From NCBI GenBank assembly GCA_917880885.1, contig OU862928.1, positions 37,374,962 through 37,438,961 on the forward strand: a stretch of DNA of 64,000 nt. Reading direction: 5' to 3'. The translations under genes were made by a program, and so were the position numbers. Shown in pieces: positions 19,454 to 29,836 of the stretch. Numbering within the stretch: position 1 is the stretch's first letter; each line of letters starts with the position of its first letter. Below the pieces are notes generated by a model. The model had not been told where the DNA came from and did not search any database. It was given only the letters and a program-made list of their open reading frames with translations. The DNA comes from Limnephilus marmoratus (taxonomy: Eukaryota > Arthropoda > Insecta > Trichoptera > Limnephilidae).

Positions 19454-22390
19454 CTAATCATCATTTCTAGTTGTAAGGATCCATTGTGATAAATGTTTTT
19501 TAAAGGTGAGCGGTTGGGTTTCGGTTTTTAAGTTCTCAGGGAGAAGGTTAAATATTTTAGGAGCTAGGTATATGAAATGTCTTCGAGCTGACGTGGTATG
19601 TAGTGTCGGTACATTGTAGTGTCGGTTGGTTATTGTTCTGGTCGTGTAATTATGATGTAAGAGAGTTTTTTTCTTATATTTGAACATGAAATGCGTTAAA
19701 GTAAATTTTAGATGGAGTTGCCGTATGTTTAGAACATTATATTCAGTGAAGAGTCGAGTGGAGGGGTATCTTGTCGGTCGCTTGTTGATAACACGTATTA
19801 TCGTTTTTTGAGCTTTTTGTAGGGGATCAATAAATTTATGAGCACAGCCGCCCCAAATTATGATGCCATATACTAATAGGGATTGGCAGAGAGCATAGTA
19901 AACTCTTTTTAGTATTGTAGGAGTAATGATATTTCTTAGAGTTCGAAAAACATAGGAGAGCTTGCGAATTCGGGGGATTAGACTGGCTAAATGCTGATTC
20001 CAACGAAGATGATGATCAATTAGGACCCCCAGGTATTTTGTATGGGAAACTTTTTCCAAATTTGGGCAAGTACAGGAAGAGTAAGGTCTTGGACAAGAGT
20101 GGATTGTTATTTTCTGGTTGTTAGTAGGTTGGGTAGCAGCAGACAGACTAAAGGTTAAAAATTTTGTTTTACCAGCATTGAGGGTGAGGAGATTATCATC
20201 TAACCAATTCTTTACAAGGCCTATGTCATATTGAGCTATGTCGAAAGCTCCTTTCCAGTTTTTATGTCGAGCTATAAGCACAGTATCATCTGCAAAGGAT
20301 ATTAGTTTTCCGGTTATGGGTAGGTTACAGAGTTTATTGATGTATATTAGGAATAGAATTGGGCCTAGAACACTTCCTTGTGGGACTCCGAATTGTATTG
20401 GCAAAGGGTTACTTACGGCCACGTTATTAATTTTCACGGTTTGTGATCTACCAGTAAGGTATGAGGAGAACCAGTTAAAAGTTGAATCCCGGATGCCTAT
20501 TTGAGAGAGTCTTTCCAGAAGTATAGGGTGGGAAACTGTGTCGAATGCTTTGGCTAAGTCTAAGAATATGGCTAGGCAAGAATCGCCTTCGTTCAGGCTA
20601 TTTGTGATGTTCTCAGTCAGATCTAAGATTGCAGATTCTGTACTAATTTTTTTTTGGAAGCCAAACTGATTGGGCGAGAGAATCTTCTGGGTTTCCAAAT
20701 GGGAGATAAGTCTACTTTTAACAATTTTTTCAATGATTTTTGATAAGACACTTAGCAAAGAAATGGGTCTATAGTTTTCGATATTTGTTTTGTCGCCACT
20801 CTTATATATTGGGATAACCGTTGCATGTTTTAGTTGGATAGGGAAGGAGCCGCTATTGAAGCTTAGATTTACAATGTGTTTTAACGGTGTGGTAATAAAG
20901 TGAGCTATGTGTTTTAGAATGTAAGGTGAAATGTTGTCAATACCTGCAGCACTATTTGTTTTTATGGAAAGTATTGTGTCAAAAATTTCTTTAGTGGATG
21001 TGGGGGCTAAGATGAGTGTGGGATGGAGAGAGTTCTGTAGTCTTACCCGTAAAGTTGGAAGGTTTTGGGTTTTATTTGTGGCTTTAAGAATTTTGTTGGC
21101 TAAGTTCGTTCCGATGTTACTAAAATAATGGTTGGCGTGATCGGCTAAGGTTTTTGGGTCTTCGTGGACTTGAATATTTTTCCCATTAATTACTAGTGAT
21201 TGAATATTGAGTGAAGTTTTTTTATTTTCTGAGATGTCATTGACTACGTTCCAGATTACTTTACTGTCATATCCTGAATCTTCAATTTTTTTTTTATAGT
21301 ATTTTTTTTTGGTTATTATTAACAGGTTATTGCAAATATTACGATACTTTTTGTAGTAACGGAAGAATTGGGGGTCTGGGTTATTTAGTGCTTGTTTGTG
21401 GAGTCTGTCTCTTTTACGTATGCAGAAGATAAGGCCATTCGTAATCCAAGGTTTTAGCTTCCTTTTTTTGTTGGAGGCTGTTTTGGGGGGGAAAGAGGCG
21501 TAGTTAATGTGGGCAGTTAGTGATGCAGAAAACATTTCAAGAGCTGTGTCAACATTTTCAGAGAGTAGGGTAGACTCCCATTTTTCTTGTTCTACAGACT
21601 TTATCAGATGATCCATATTTACAATGTTATGAGAAGGATTACTAGACTTAAGGGGAGGAGATTTTGATTTGTGTATTTCTAGGATGGTTGAGTAGTGGTC
21701 TGTCACCGAAGATTCAAATACAATTGATTTAGCGATTCGCTTTGTTCTGACCATGATGTGATCTAGGCATGTCTTAGTAGTGAGTGTGACTCGGGTAGGT
21801 ATGTTGATGTATGGTATAAGGCCATGAAGACCCATTAGGTTTAGGTATTTTGTAGTATGAGGGCTAGCTTCGTTTAGGATGTCTATGTTGATATCACCGA
21901 TTATGATGAGATCCTTAGTTGTGTCATCAATATTTTTTTCAAGCGAGTAGAGAAAAGAGGATACATTATTGGACTTAGGGGAGCGATATATGGCGAAGAC
22001 ATTTAAGTTGTCAGTTGTGATTTTGAGGCAATTTGCATGGTCAACTGTAGTTTCAGACACTGTAGGGTTTAAGTAGGATTTGACATAAACTATGACCCCA
22101 TCAGATTGGGACCTGTGTCGAGTTGTATTATACACAGAGTAGTTGTTGATTATCTTCGGGATATAATTTGCATTAATCCAGCACTCTGACAGAACAATTA
22201 TATCGAATTCATTTCCTAAGTCAGTTAGGAGTACAAGTAAATTGTCGAAGTTTTTATTGAGGCTACGGATATTCATGGCAAATATTTTTAGTGCTTTAGA
22301 TGTTGAGATAATTTTTTTATATGCATTTATGTCGTTTGTTGTTTGAACCGTGATGTTAAGAAAATTATCGATAGAGTTTGTTGGGTCCAT
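19454..22390 (-). CDS. LINE-1 ORF2: AP endonuclease and reverse transcriptase, 978 aa, intact
   Basis: N-terminal APE-type endonuclease (about 30-240) with its expected residues: N40 in FAMNIRSLN, E69 in LSECWI, D166/N168 in IIGDINIDI and D231-H232 in SSVTDHYST. The RT follows (about 465-780): YRPISLLSVLSKIIEK near 540-555, FLDLAKAFD with D611, GVPQGSVLGPILF at 668-680 and the catalytic FADD at 699-702. The thumb region has YLGVLID and a C-rich patch, and the protein ends in a basic region typical of CR1/Jockey-group LINEs. The enzyme would nick target DNA and copy its RNA there. No stop or frameshift is seen and all catalytic residues I can check are present. The Met at 22390 starts well before the endonuclease and is the natural choice. 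Clade (CR1, Daphne, Kiri or similar) is unsettled. Confidence 0.93.
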   Translation of the reverse strand: MDPTNSIDNFLNITVQTTNDINAYKKIISTSKALKIFAMNIRSLNKNFDNLLVLLTDLGNEFDIIVLSECWINANYIPKIINNYSVYNTTRHRSQSDGVIVYVKSYLNPTVSETTVDHANCLKITTDNLNVFAIYRSPKSNNVSSFLYSLEKNIDDTTKDLIIIGDINIDILNEASPHTTKYLNLMGLHGLIPYINIPTRVTLTTKTCLDHIMVRTKRIAKSIVFESSVTDHYSTILEIHKSKSPPLKSSNPSHNIVNMDHLIKSVEQEKWESTLLSENVDTALEMFSASLTAHINYASFPPKTASNKKRKLKPWITNGLIFCIRKRDRLHKQALNNPDPQFFRYYKKYRNICNNLLIITKKKYYKKKIEDSGYDSKVIWNVVNDISENKKTSLNIQSLVINGKNIQVHEDPKTLADHANHYFSNIGTNLANKILKATNKTQNLPTLRVRLQNSLHPTLILAPTSTKEIFDTILSIKTNSAAGIDNISPYILKHIAHFITTPLKHIVNLSFNSGSFPIQLKHATVIPIYKSGDKTNIENYRPISLLSVLSKIIEKIVKSRLISHLETQKILSPNQFGFQKKISTESAILDLTENITNSLNEGDSCLAIFLDLAKAFDTVSHPILLERLSQIGIRDSTFNWFSSYLTGRSQTVKINNVAVSNPLPIQFGVPQGSVLGPILFLIYINKLCNLPITGKLISFADDTVLIARHKNWKGAFDIAQYDIGLVKNWLDDNLLTLNAGKTKFLTFSLSAATQPTNNQKITIHSCPRPYSSCTCPNLEKVSHTKYLGVLIDHHLRWNQHLASLIPRIRKLSYVFRTLRNIITPTILKRVYYALCQSLLVYGIIIWGGCAHKFIDPLQKAQKTIIRVINKRPTRYPSTRLFTEYNVLNIRQLHLKFTLTHFMFKYKKKTLLHHNYTTRTITNRHYNVPTLHTTSARRHFIYLAPKIFNLLPENLKTETQPLTFKKHLSQWILTTRNDD

Positions 22391-23618
22391 TTTTAACGTC
22401 TGTGTATGGTGGGGGTTTGATTACAACAGAGACATTGTAAGTTAAGTGGATGTGTAACGATAGTGGAAAACCGAAGCAATTAATGCTTTTAGTTTCTCTA
22501 ATGATTTCAGAAATAAAGCGAGTAAGTACACATGGAAGAACTACGATCATTTGGTTATTTACATGTATTGAAAGTATGAGATTGGGCTTTGTCAAGATGG
22601 TATGTACTAAGACAGTTAAGCGAAGTAAAACAATCAAAAATATTAAAGGAATAATTATAATCATGAGTATCGGAGGAATCATAAGGACGTAGGGAGTTAA
22701 AATAAAGTTAGTTGTGAGAAGGATTCGAATTAGTGGAATGTAGAGGCGTATATTAGGATCGTTTAAGTCATTGTAAAAGTCATAGCAGATTATCAATAGA
22801 AACAGACAAATTGGGTGGATTATATGAATTGACAGGATTAGAACACTAGGAAGAATGTGAGTAAACATAAAAGTTGAATAGTTTAAATTCATCGAGAAAT
22901 AAAAGGCATTGGGATAATAAAAATAATTAAAACAGATAGCACGATTTAAGTTGAAAATACATTGGAAATGGATGAGACAATTGTTATAATAATAGTTCAG
23001 GCGATTAGGATAGTTAAGAGAATTAAAGAAGAATTTATTTATTTGGAGAAGTAAAGGGATTACAGATAAGTGTATAATAATTACTAAGGGATGAGAGGAA
23101 ATTAATAAATATACCACATTTAAGAGATTTAGCAAAATTAAAATGTTTAAGACAAGTAAAAGAAGTGCAGGAATAAAGTAGAGTGAAATATTTTTATAAT
23201 TTAGAATGATTAGGTAATTTAAAACATTTGAATGTATCAAACATATATAGTTTGTTAAAATAATTAAATAATTAAAGATAATTAAGTACATTGAGTTTAA
23301 TATAATAATTTGATACATTAAAATAGTGGAAGTGAATGAATGAATGCGAAGAGTTAAGTTAAATGGAATATTTGAATAAATTAGAATAATTAGATAATTT
23401 ATAACAATAGACTGCATAACATATATCAAATTAGTTAAAATAATTAAGGAATTAAAAATAATTAAATAAATTGATTTAGATGTAATAATTGAATAGGTTA
23501 AAGTAGTGGAAATAAATGTATAAATGGGAACAGTTATGTAGAAAAGAATATTTTGATAATTTAGAATAATTAGACGATTTAAAACAATTGAATGTATCAC
23601 ATATATTAAATAAGACAA
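22365..23618 (-). other. 417-codon hydrophobic open frame in the LINE-1 leader, doubtful
   Basis: It is open through the 5' monomers and overlaps the ORF2 start by 26 bp in another frame. The translation is almost only I, L, N, Y, S and T with a ~60-residue period, reflecting AT-rich ~180 bp repeats. It has no zinc knuckle or coiled coil as in ORF1 proteins. Probably open by composition. Confidence 0.2.
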
Positions 23619-23622
23619 AATA
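23060..23622 (-). repeat. ~180 bp 5' monomers of LINE-1
   Basis: The landmark ACATATAT recurs at about 23242, 23420 and 23600 (periods ~178-180 bp), with divergent copies further in. Repeated 5' monomers carry the promoter in some other LINEs. Confidence 0.7.
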
Positions 23623-24486
23623 ATTATTATTATTATCTATTGTGTATTTGAAAGATAGTGGGGTCTTTGTTCGACAAAATGTTAGTGTCTTACATTTATC
23701 GATATTGAGGAATAAGTTGTTTGCGACACACCAATTTTGTAATTTGACGATGTTTGACTGTAGGATTAGGCAGTCACCTATATTGGCTACTTCTTTGTAT
23801 AATTTGATATCATCGGCAAAAAGCAGAACTTCTACATCGTCGAAACAACTAATGATATCATTTATGAATATTAAGAAAAGGATGGGGCCGAGATGACTCC
23901 CTTGCGGTAGACCACTAGTTGCATATATTAATTTAGATTTATAATGTTTAATTTTAACAAATAAGATTCTGTTAGACAAATAACTTGAGAACCAATCCAA
24001 CAACTTGCCTCTCAGTCCTAAGGCATACAGTTTCCTAAGTAATAATTTATGTGATACTTTGTCGAATGCTTTTGAAAAATCTGTGTAGATACTGTCAACT
24101 TGTTTTTTTTTTGTAAAAGATTCTGTAATATAGTTATGGTAAAGTAACAGGTTAGTAGCAGTTGATCTACCAGAAACGAATCCGTGTTGGTTTTTATCAA
24201 TTACTTTTAATACTGATGGATAAATTAAATCGAGAACAAGGGATTCAAAGATTTTCGGGAGTGCTGATTGTATGCATATAGGACGGTAGTTTTTAATATC
24301 TGTGTCGTCACCTTTTTTGAGAATCGGGGTAATATAACCAGATTTCCAACGGGTTGGAAAATGTCCAGAAGAAAGTAGGTGGTTAAATAATGCGGTGAGT
24401 GGACCTGATATTGCAGATGCACATTGTTTGAAAAATATTGGTGTAATATAATACAACCACCATAGATGGCGCCCCCATGGTCCCAT
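23623..24486 (-). pseudogene. LINE-2, 5' part of RT (fingers and palm), 5' truncated
   Basis: The frame starts in LINE sequence at about YYITPIFFKQCASAISGP and keeps the RT boxes: SGYITPILKKGD, NYRPICIQSALPKIFES, YTDFSKAFDKVSH (first catalytic Asp), SGLPQGSHLGPILFLIFIND and LFADDIKLY. The LINE-2 part ends at FKYTIDN near 23630, after which the frame runs into LINE-1 leader. The endonuclease is missing. The RT boxes are intact, so inactivation came from 5' truncation and the LINE-1 insertion rather than point decay. Its continuation is 18038-19064. Confidence 0.88.
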
Positions 24487-24489
24487 AGC

Positions 24490-25540
24490 ATAAATTATTA
24501 ATTTAAATTAGACTAATGCCCAAATATATTTAAATATATTGCCTGATATTTAATTTTTTCCAGGCTTACAAAAAGACTTGATAAAAAAAATACTCGATTA
24601 TTTCGAAGGCCAAGACGTGCTCTATTCGCAGTATTTAATTGAAGCATATTTCTAAACGAAATCAAATTTTCAAACTTTATTATTTCGCATTATTTCGCGT
24701 GGCTTCATTTTAATAAGAAATTTAATTGTATCAACAGTAAAATTTAGTTTTAAGGTACCATTATTATTATCGCCTTGTTAAACACCCTCTAGGAGCAATA
24801 AAACTTCAGCGGATATGGAAAAAAACTTTCAACGCCACCCTCGCTTAAAACTTTGTTAGAAAAATAGCAGAGCTTTGTTCTGAAAAAGTTTTATAAGTCC
24901 GACGCCGACGTATGGGAGAAGTAATAATGTAATTTTTATAGACTCCGGAAGGCATAAAATGAGTTTTTTAAATTAAGACTTTGCTAAAGCATGTTTTCTT
25001 TCAGAAAATGGTTTAAAAAGTTTTGGCACAGGATGTACCAAAGACATCGTAGTCATATAAAATATATTTATATATATAGTCTGTCAAAAAAAAGGAGAAA
25101 ATATAAAAATGGAACTACAAAATTTGTAGGCTGGCAACACCAATTTGTAAGCAGGCAACATCTGTCAAATATTCTTTTAAAGTACAATGACACTGAAAAT
25201 ACAGAACACTGTACACACATTTAAAAAAACATTTTTTGTTCTTAAAAAATAAATTAAATCGAAGAAGCACTGTTGTTAAGGTACCTACCTACTTAATGAC
25301 ATGAATTTGATTAAATTTTTAAAATGTGATTGGCTTTCACTTAATTTAACATACATTTGAATTTAACAGTAGGTACAAAGGAAGAATCATTAATGGTGAG
25401 TTTAGTTACACTACTTTAAGATCTGAATGAGTTAAATATATTCAGATCTACAATATGAGACATGATCCAAAGCCTTGACAAGGCTAGTAGGTACTTAAGC
25501 TAATATTAAATAAATGTGAACAATTTCTAAACTGGTACGT
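24490..25540. other. AT-rich spacer
   Basis: No gene or terminal repeat recognised. A TATATATTTATATATA stretch lies near 25060. Minor frames only. Confidence 0.4.
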
Positions 25541-25663
25541 TTTAAGATTTTCACGGCCAGAATCATTTTCGTTATTTGTTTTTGGGGTGTTATGCCTTGT
25601 TGCTCTACCTTCTTCTTTAGCCAACATTTCCAGGACATTTTTTCCTTTAGACATCCAGCCATT
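25541..25663 (-). mobile_element. Penelope-like element terminal fragment (inverted end)
   Basis: AGATTTTCACGGCCAGAATC, TTTTTGGGGTGTTATGCC, TTGTTGCTCTACCTTCTTC and TTTAGCCAACATTT match the end of the Penelope-like element at 45.53-45.6 kb in inverse orientation. No coding part. Confidence 0.75.
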
Positions 25664-26218
25664 TCTTTTTTCTGTAAAATATTTTTATTTTTCCTGTCAT
25701 ATATATTTTTTTTTTTTTTTTTTTTTTTATTGAAAATTTTTGATACAATACATATAATACATACATGAAATAATGAAAAGTTTATTAAAAAACTTGATAT
25801 AATTAATGTATGAACAAAAAAATCCCACAAAGGCAATGCCTGTGCGTGGGTATAATATAGATTTTTTACTTTTATTTCTATGGTTATAGTGAATATTTTA
25901 AGTATACATAAATAAGGGATTTAAAAATAAGTAACTGAATAAATGCATTTTAAAACTACAGCATAATAACAGTCTGCACTGTTATTATTGTATTTGTAAG
26001 TTTTGTAAGAATAGATGTTACAAGTGCAATTTAAAAACATAAAAAAAAACAAACAAAATAAACTAGCAAACAATATTATAAATCTTCTCTTAAAGCTGTC
26101 TAATGATAGATATATATTTAATGGCTTTATTTAAACTTATAAGAAAAAAATATCTGTTTCAGTGTTTTTTAGCCAAATTTTGGTATATCAATCTATCTTC
26201 TATCTTCTTCTTCTATCT
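25664..26218. other. Spacer with a 20 bp T-run
   Basis: Poly(T) at about 25709-25729, likely a retroposon tail whose body I cannot assign. Rest AT-rich. Confidence 0.35.
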
Positions 26219-26678
26219 TCTATATAAATAAAAATGAATCGCCGAAATGTATGTACGCGCATAACTTCCGAATGACTGCACCAAATTGGATAATTCTTTT
26301 TTCTGTATGTTCGTTATTGTCAGGACAAGGTTTGTATACTACTACTGGTGAGCTATGGCATTATGAAATTTGTTTTAAAAAATTGCAGTGGATGGCATGC
26401 GTGCTGTTTGAATACTGAATGTACCGGGACTGAATGTAATGCGAGTGGGGAAGGGGAACTCGGATAGGGGGTTCGCGGGAGGGGGGGGGGAACCCGTGAG
26501 GGGGAGGGGAATCTGGGAGGGGGAGGGGGGGGAGAGATAAGATGGGAACGCGAGAGGGAAAGGGGACGCGGGAGAGGAAGGGGAGGCGGAAGGGGAACGG
26601 GACGAATGGGAAAGGACACGCAGGGAGAATCAATTTTTTTATTAAATGGCATAGCAACGCATGCCCGGGACCAGCTAG
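26219..26678 (+). mobile_element. Non-autonomous Helitron (family H-a), complete
   Basis: 5' end TCTATATAAATAAAAATGAA and 3' end ...CCAGCTAG followed by T, as expected for Helitrons (5'-TC, CTRR-3'). A stem GGCAT/ATGCC precedes the 3' end. The centre is a purine-rich G/A tract. No Rep/helicase coding. Confidence 0.75.
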
Positions 26679-26683
26679 TAATA

Positions 26684-27040
26684 CTATAAAGAGGAAAGAT
26701 TTGATTGTTTGTTTGCATTAAATGGGCTCCGAAACTACTGAACCGGTATGAAAAATTCTTTCACCGACAGAAAGCTACATTATCAGCGAGTAACATAGGC
26801 TGTATATAATGGTAAGCTCTGGCGTTATGAAATTTATTTAAATGAAAATGTGTGTATTTCATATATTTTAGCGGCAGGAACGAAAGGCAGGGGTAAGGTG
26901 GGGTTTGCGGAGATGGAAGACACGAGGTATGGGGGAGTTGGGGAAGGTGGAAGGGAACGGGGATGCACGGGAAAGGACATGCAGGGATAATCAATTTATT
27001 TCTTTGAATGGCATAGCAACGCATGCCGGGTACCAGCTAG
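26684..27040 (+). mobile_element. Non-autonomous Helitron (family H-b)
   Basis: It starts CTATAAAGAGGAAAGATTTG, a form I associate with insect Helitrons, and ends GGCATAGCAACGCATGCC, GGGTACCAGCTAG. The same terminal hairpin as family H-a with a different 5' half, placed directly after it. Confidence 0.65.
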
Positions 27041-27441
27041 CTTTTTATAAGATTGAAGATTTTGACATATGTTCTCTTTAAAGGTTGTACATAGTAAATT
27101 ATACATTTTTGGAGCAATAAAACTAATATGCCTTTGGGACAACCTAGTTTTGCAGTGGGTTACTGCATACTTACATATGCCACGTCTTTGGCTGGAACGA
27201 TTTGAATTTTTTAGAAAGTTATTTGGACGCATGTAAATAAATTTAAGACATTGAAGTCCATAGGTCTGTCTAAGGTCCAAAATATCAGTTTCCTTAAACA
27301 ATTGTTTGGAGGCATACGATTTTTTTTTTTGTACATAATCTTAATAATTCATTTTTGGGCAATTTCTAAAGGTTTTACATGATTATTGTAAGCTCCACCC
27401 CAGCCAATTATTCCGTATGAAAGAGATGAATGGACTAGCTT
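27041..27441 (-). pseudogene. LINE C-terminal RT fragment
   Basis: The minus frame includes LSYGIIGWGGAY, then AQK, a stop, and a second frame with DILDLRQTYGLQCLKFIYMR, HISFIAPKMYNLL and LQSYKK. This is the post-RT tail of the CR1/Jockey group. One stop near 27340. Confidence 0.75.
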
Positions 27442-27545
27442 AAGAAGTTTTCACTTAAAAAATGTATTTATTGTACTAACTTTATGTAATGAACAAATAT
27501 TGTATTCTTTGTCTTTATAAAAAAATAAAAATAAAATAAAATACA
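27442..27545 (+). mobile_element. SINE-like 3' body with (AAAAT)n tail
   Basis: A 51 bp segment (AAGAAGTTTTCACTTAAAAA...) identical to the inverse of 28393-28443 and nearly identical to 29783-29833, then A-rich (AAAAT)n. Confidence 0.5.
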
Positions 27546-28017
27546 CCGAGAATACATTTGTAGGTACAATAAAATAATATTTGTATATTGAACTGTCCCA
27601 AACAACAGTCAACAAGAATATTCAATCAGTCAGTTTGGAATTGTTGGTTCCCCGGAGCCAATTACGCATTCATATTCAAATATGGACGTGGGCTGTTTTC
27701 TCAAAACAACAGGAAAACAGGATACATTTCGTAAAACAATTTAATCAAATTCCTACTGACACCGCAAAGGGTAAATGTCAAAATACGAGGTGAAACAAAT
27801 TTAGAAAATGTGTTCAACTGAAAAAATGAAACTAAAAATAATTTTGACAGCTTTTAGACATTTCGTAAAATTAATAAAATGAAGTTATTAGCAATAAAAG
27901 TTATTACTAAAAGTATCTCTACTGTCGCATTAACCCAATTTATTAATTAAATGTATGATTCATAGAAATATTACAAACCTGTAATATTATTTAATCTTTT
28001 TTTTTAAATAAATAAAA
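27546..28017. other. Spacer, nothing recognised
   Basis: Short frames only (for example 27581-27793, plus, no motif). Confidence 0.35.
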
Positions 28018-28443
28018 AATTTGTTCATTTTTTTTTTTTTTTTTTCATATGTTTTTATTCTAGTAAAAAAGAAAATAACATTTTCACTTACTTAACTAGA
28101 ATATTGAATTATGTACAGTTTTTACATTACATGGTTTTTACATTTCATAACCTTAGATTACATTAGATTGCAATACTAACATTTACATGATATTATATTA
28201 CCATACGATATTATTCACTATCACTACTTTGTTTTTTTTGAATAAACTGAACAATTTTTTTTTTATTTGCACACACTTTTTTCGTTTTTGATATCATCTG
28301 GAAGGGAATTATATAAATTGCCCCCCTCGTAACTTATTGATTGCTTACCGTAGTTAGTATGAATGGTGTTTAAACGTATGTTATCGTGTATATCATTACA
28401 TAAAGTTAGTACAATAAATACATTTTTTAAGTGAAAACTTCTT
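28018..28443 (-). pseudogene. LINE C-terminal fragment with poly(A) tail
   Basis: The minus frame RSFHLKNVFIVLTLCNDIHD, RLNTIHTNYGKQSISYEGG and NLYNSLPDDIKNEKS is the terminal domain of a CR1/Jockey-type ORF2, followed by a 3' UTR and poly(A) (T18 at about 28030-28047 on plus). It is 5' truncated. Confidence 0.75.
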
Positions 28444-28446
28444 AAG

Positions 28447-28655
28447 CATAAGCACCGTTGTGATTTGAAACTCGAAACTCGATGAAACAGAAAATAGAGA
28501 CACTAAAAGAGACAAATGCATACACCTATAGGATTTTGCCCGCGAGAGAATGATTAAAAGGGCATTACCAGAGAAAACCAGAAATACGTCATTTTCAAAT
28601 CAGATTTTAGACGCATTGACTCTTTTCCACAAAAAATTGTAAATGGATTTCGAAA
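28447..28655 (+). repeat. Repeat X, long copy
   Basis: CACCGTTGTGATTTGAAACT, CGATGAAAC, AAAAGAGACAAATGCATACA and CTATAGGA also occur, inverted or direct, at 36.45-36.59 and 53.06-53.17 kb; the far end (GACTCTTTTCCAC) matches a short inverse piece near 11.25 kb. The copy at 36.5 kb runs into a transposase-like N-terminus. Confidence 0.6.
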
Positions 28656-28715
28656 GATTGTTTTTTATCTAGCATTCGCATGTAATAAATTTTGAGAAAT
28701 TTTTTTAATTTTTTG

Positions 28716-28998
28716 TATTTTTTTTTTACATGAGCTCCACACAGGAGGCCCTGAGAAAAATTATTTTCCTCAGGGCCTATGTCATCTTTGAGGATGCTGT
28801 GTGGAGGGTTTTTTAAAGGAAAGGAAGGAGTGGAGAGTTCTGGGAAGGAAGATGGTTTAAGGGGTGGGTAGGAATCTGGGGTTCAGTGTGTCCTGGTTAT
28901 CCGCCTCCAAGACCTAGACACACCTCACCCCATGAACCCGGGCACCCCTGCTAAATCACCAAACGTAGCGAACCACTTGGGGTGACCTATGGCAGTAT
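28716..28998 (-). mobile_element. SINE-B copy with internal deletion
   Basis: Oligo-T, GAGCTCCACACAGGAGGCCC, the CCTGAG...CTCAGG stem, GGGTGGGTAGGAATCTGGGG, GTTATCCGCCTCCAAGACCT and CACTTGGGGTGACCTATGG. The central SINE-B segment is missing, as in the copy at 16.8 kb. Confidence 0.8.
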
Positions 28999-29698
28999 AA
29001 TAAGGTTATTCCACAGGTCGTTGGCAGATTTGTTAAATTTTCAAAAAAGATCTTGTATTATACCACACCCATTTCAAATAATATAATCATGCAGTAAAAT
29101 AAATGAATACATTATCTAGCAAACGCATGTTTTAGAATTTTAATTTTAGTTTCAATAAAATCATTAAAACGAACGAACTTGACGAAAATTGGTCCATTTG
29201 TGTATTTATTTGCGCACTTACAAACTAATATATTTCAATTTTTTTTAAACATTCTTATTAAATTTAGACATTATTGAAAAATGATAAATACTTATAATCA
29301 AAAAATAATTACAAAAAGTACATTATTTTAATAGTTTTATCATCACGCCTTTCAGCATTTTTGGATGAAGGTATAATTTAAAGCTAATTTGAATTGAAAT
29401 AAATTCGATATTGAGTTATAATTCAAAAAAGCTGGTACGGAGAAAAATTAATCTTTCTCATTGTAACCGCCCTGCAAGATCGTAAGAACAACTTTCGACG
29501 AAATGTGGATTTTCGTCCGCTGGCTGGTTAAACGCTCTTAAGTATAATCACGTCTCGTCTCACGTAGCCTCCTCACTCTTGTCTACTTTAGTTTTTTGAA
29601 GGTTTCACTTCTGCCGCGTGTGAATTGCACACTCTGTTTTTTAGTGTGATTTCTCCCGCAATGCTATCGATGTCTCTGTTATTGATTTTATACATTGT
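28999..29698. other. Spacer with a dispersed 40 bp segment
   Basis: CTTGTCTACTTTAGTTTTTT GAAGGTTTCACTTCT (29579-29613) recurs inverted near 52.56-52.60 kb. No gene seen. Confidence 0.4.
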
Positions 29699-29836
29699 TG
29701 ACGGCCTCCGTGGTCGAGGGGTAAGGCTCTTGACTTGAAATCCGAAGGTCGCGGGATCGAATCCCGACACGCGCAAATAAATAAGAAGTTTTCTCTTAAA
29801 AAATGTATTTATTGTACTTACTTTATGTAATGACAC
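29699..29836 (+). mobile_element. Short SINE with tRNA-Ser(UGA)-like head
   Basis: The head GCCTCCGTGGTCGAGGGG, TAAGGCTCTTGACTTGAAAT and GGGATCGAATCCC keeps the A box, the tRNA-Ser(UGA) anticodon loop GACTTGAAATC and the B box. The 51 bp LINE-like body and an oligo-T-rich end follow. It is the best preserved head of the SINE-A type here. Confidence 0.75.

Larger units (their letters stand above)
19065..23622 (-). mobile_element. LINE-1: nearly complete non-LTR retrotransposon nested in LINE-2
   Basis: About 4.56 kb on the minus strand: ~180 bp tandem 5' monomers (about 23060-23622), an AT-rich leader, the 978-codon ORF (19454-22390), a ~330 bp 3' UTR and a tail of (ATAA)n (19068-19118). Both flanks are LINE-2 sequence. 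The TSD cannot be fixed because the tail and target are both AATAA-like. The intact ORF suggests recent activity. Confidence 0.85.

Noticed and set aside
20238..20504. Plus-strand frames within LINE-1 (also 20931-21128)
   Set aside because: Antisense shadows of the intact ORF2.
22365..23618. Multi-pass membrane protein from the hydrophobic 417-codon frame
   Set aside because: Lies in the AT-rich LINE-1 leader with ~180 bp repeats; hydrophobicity follows from base composition.
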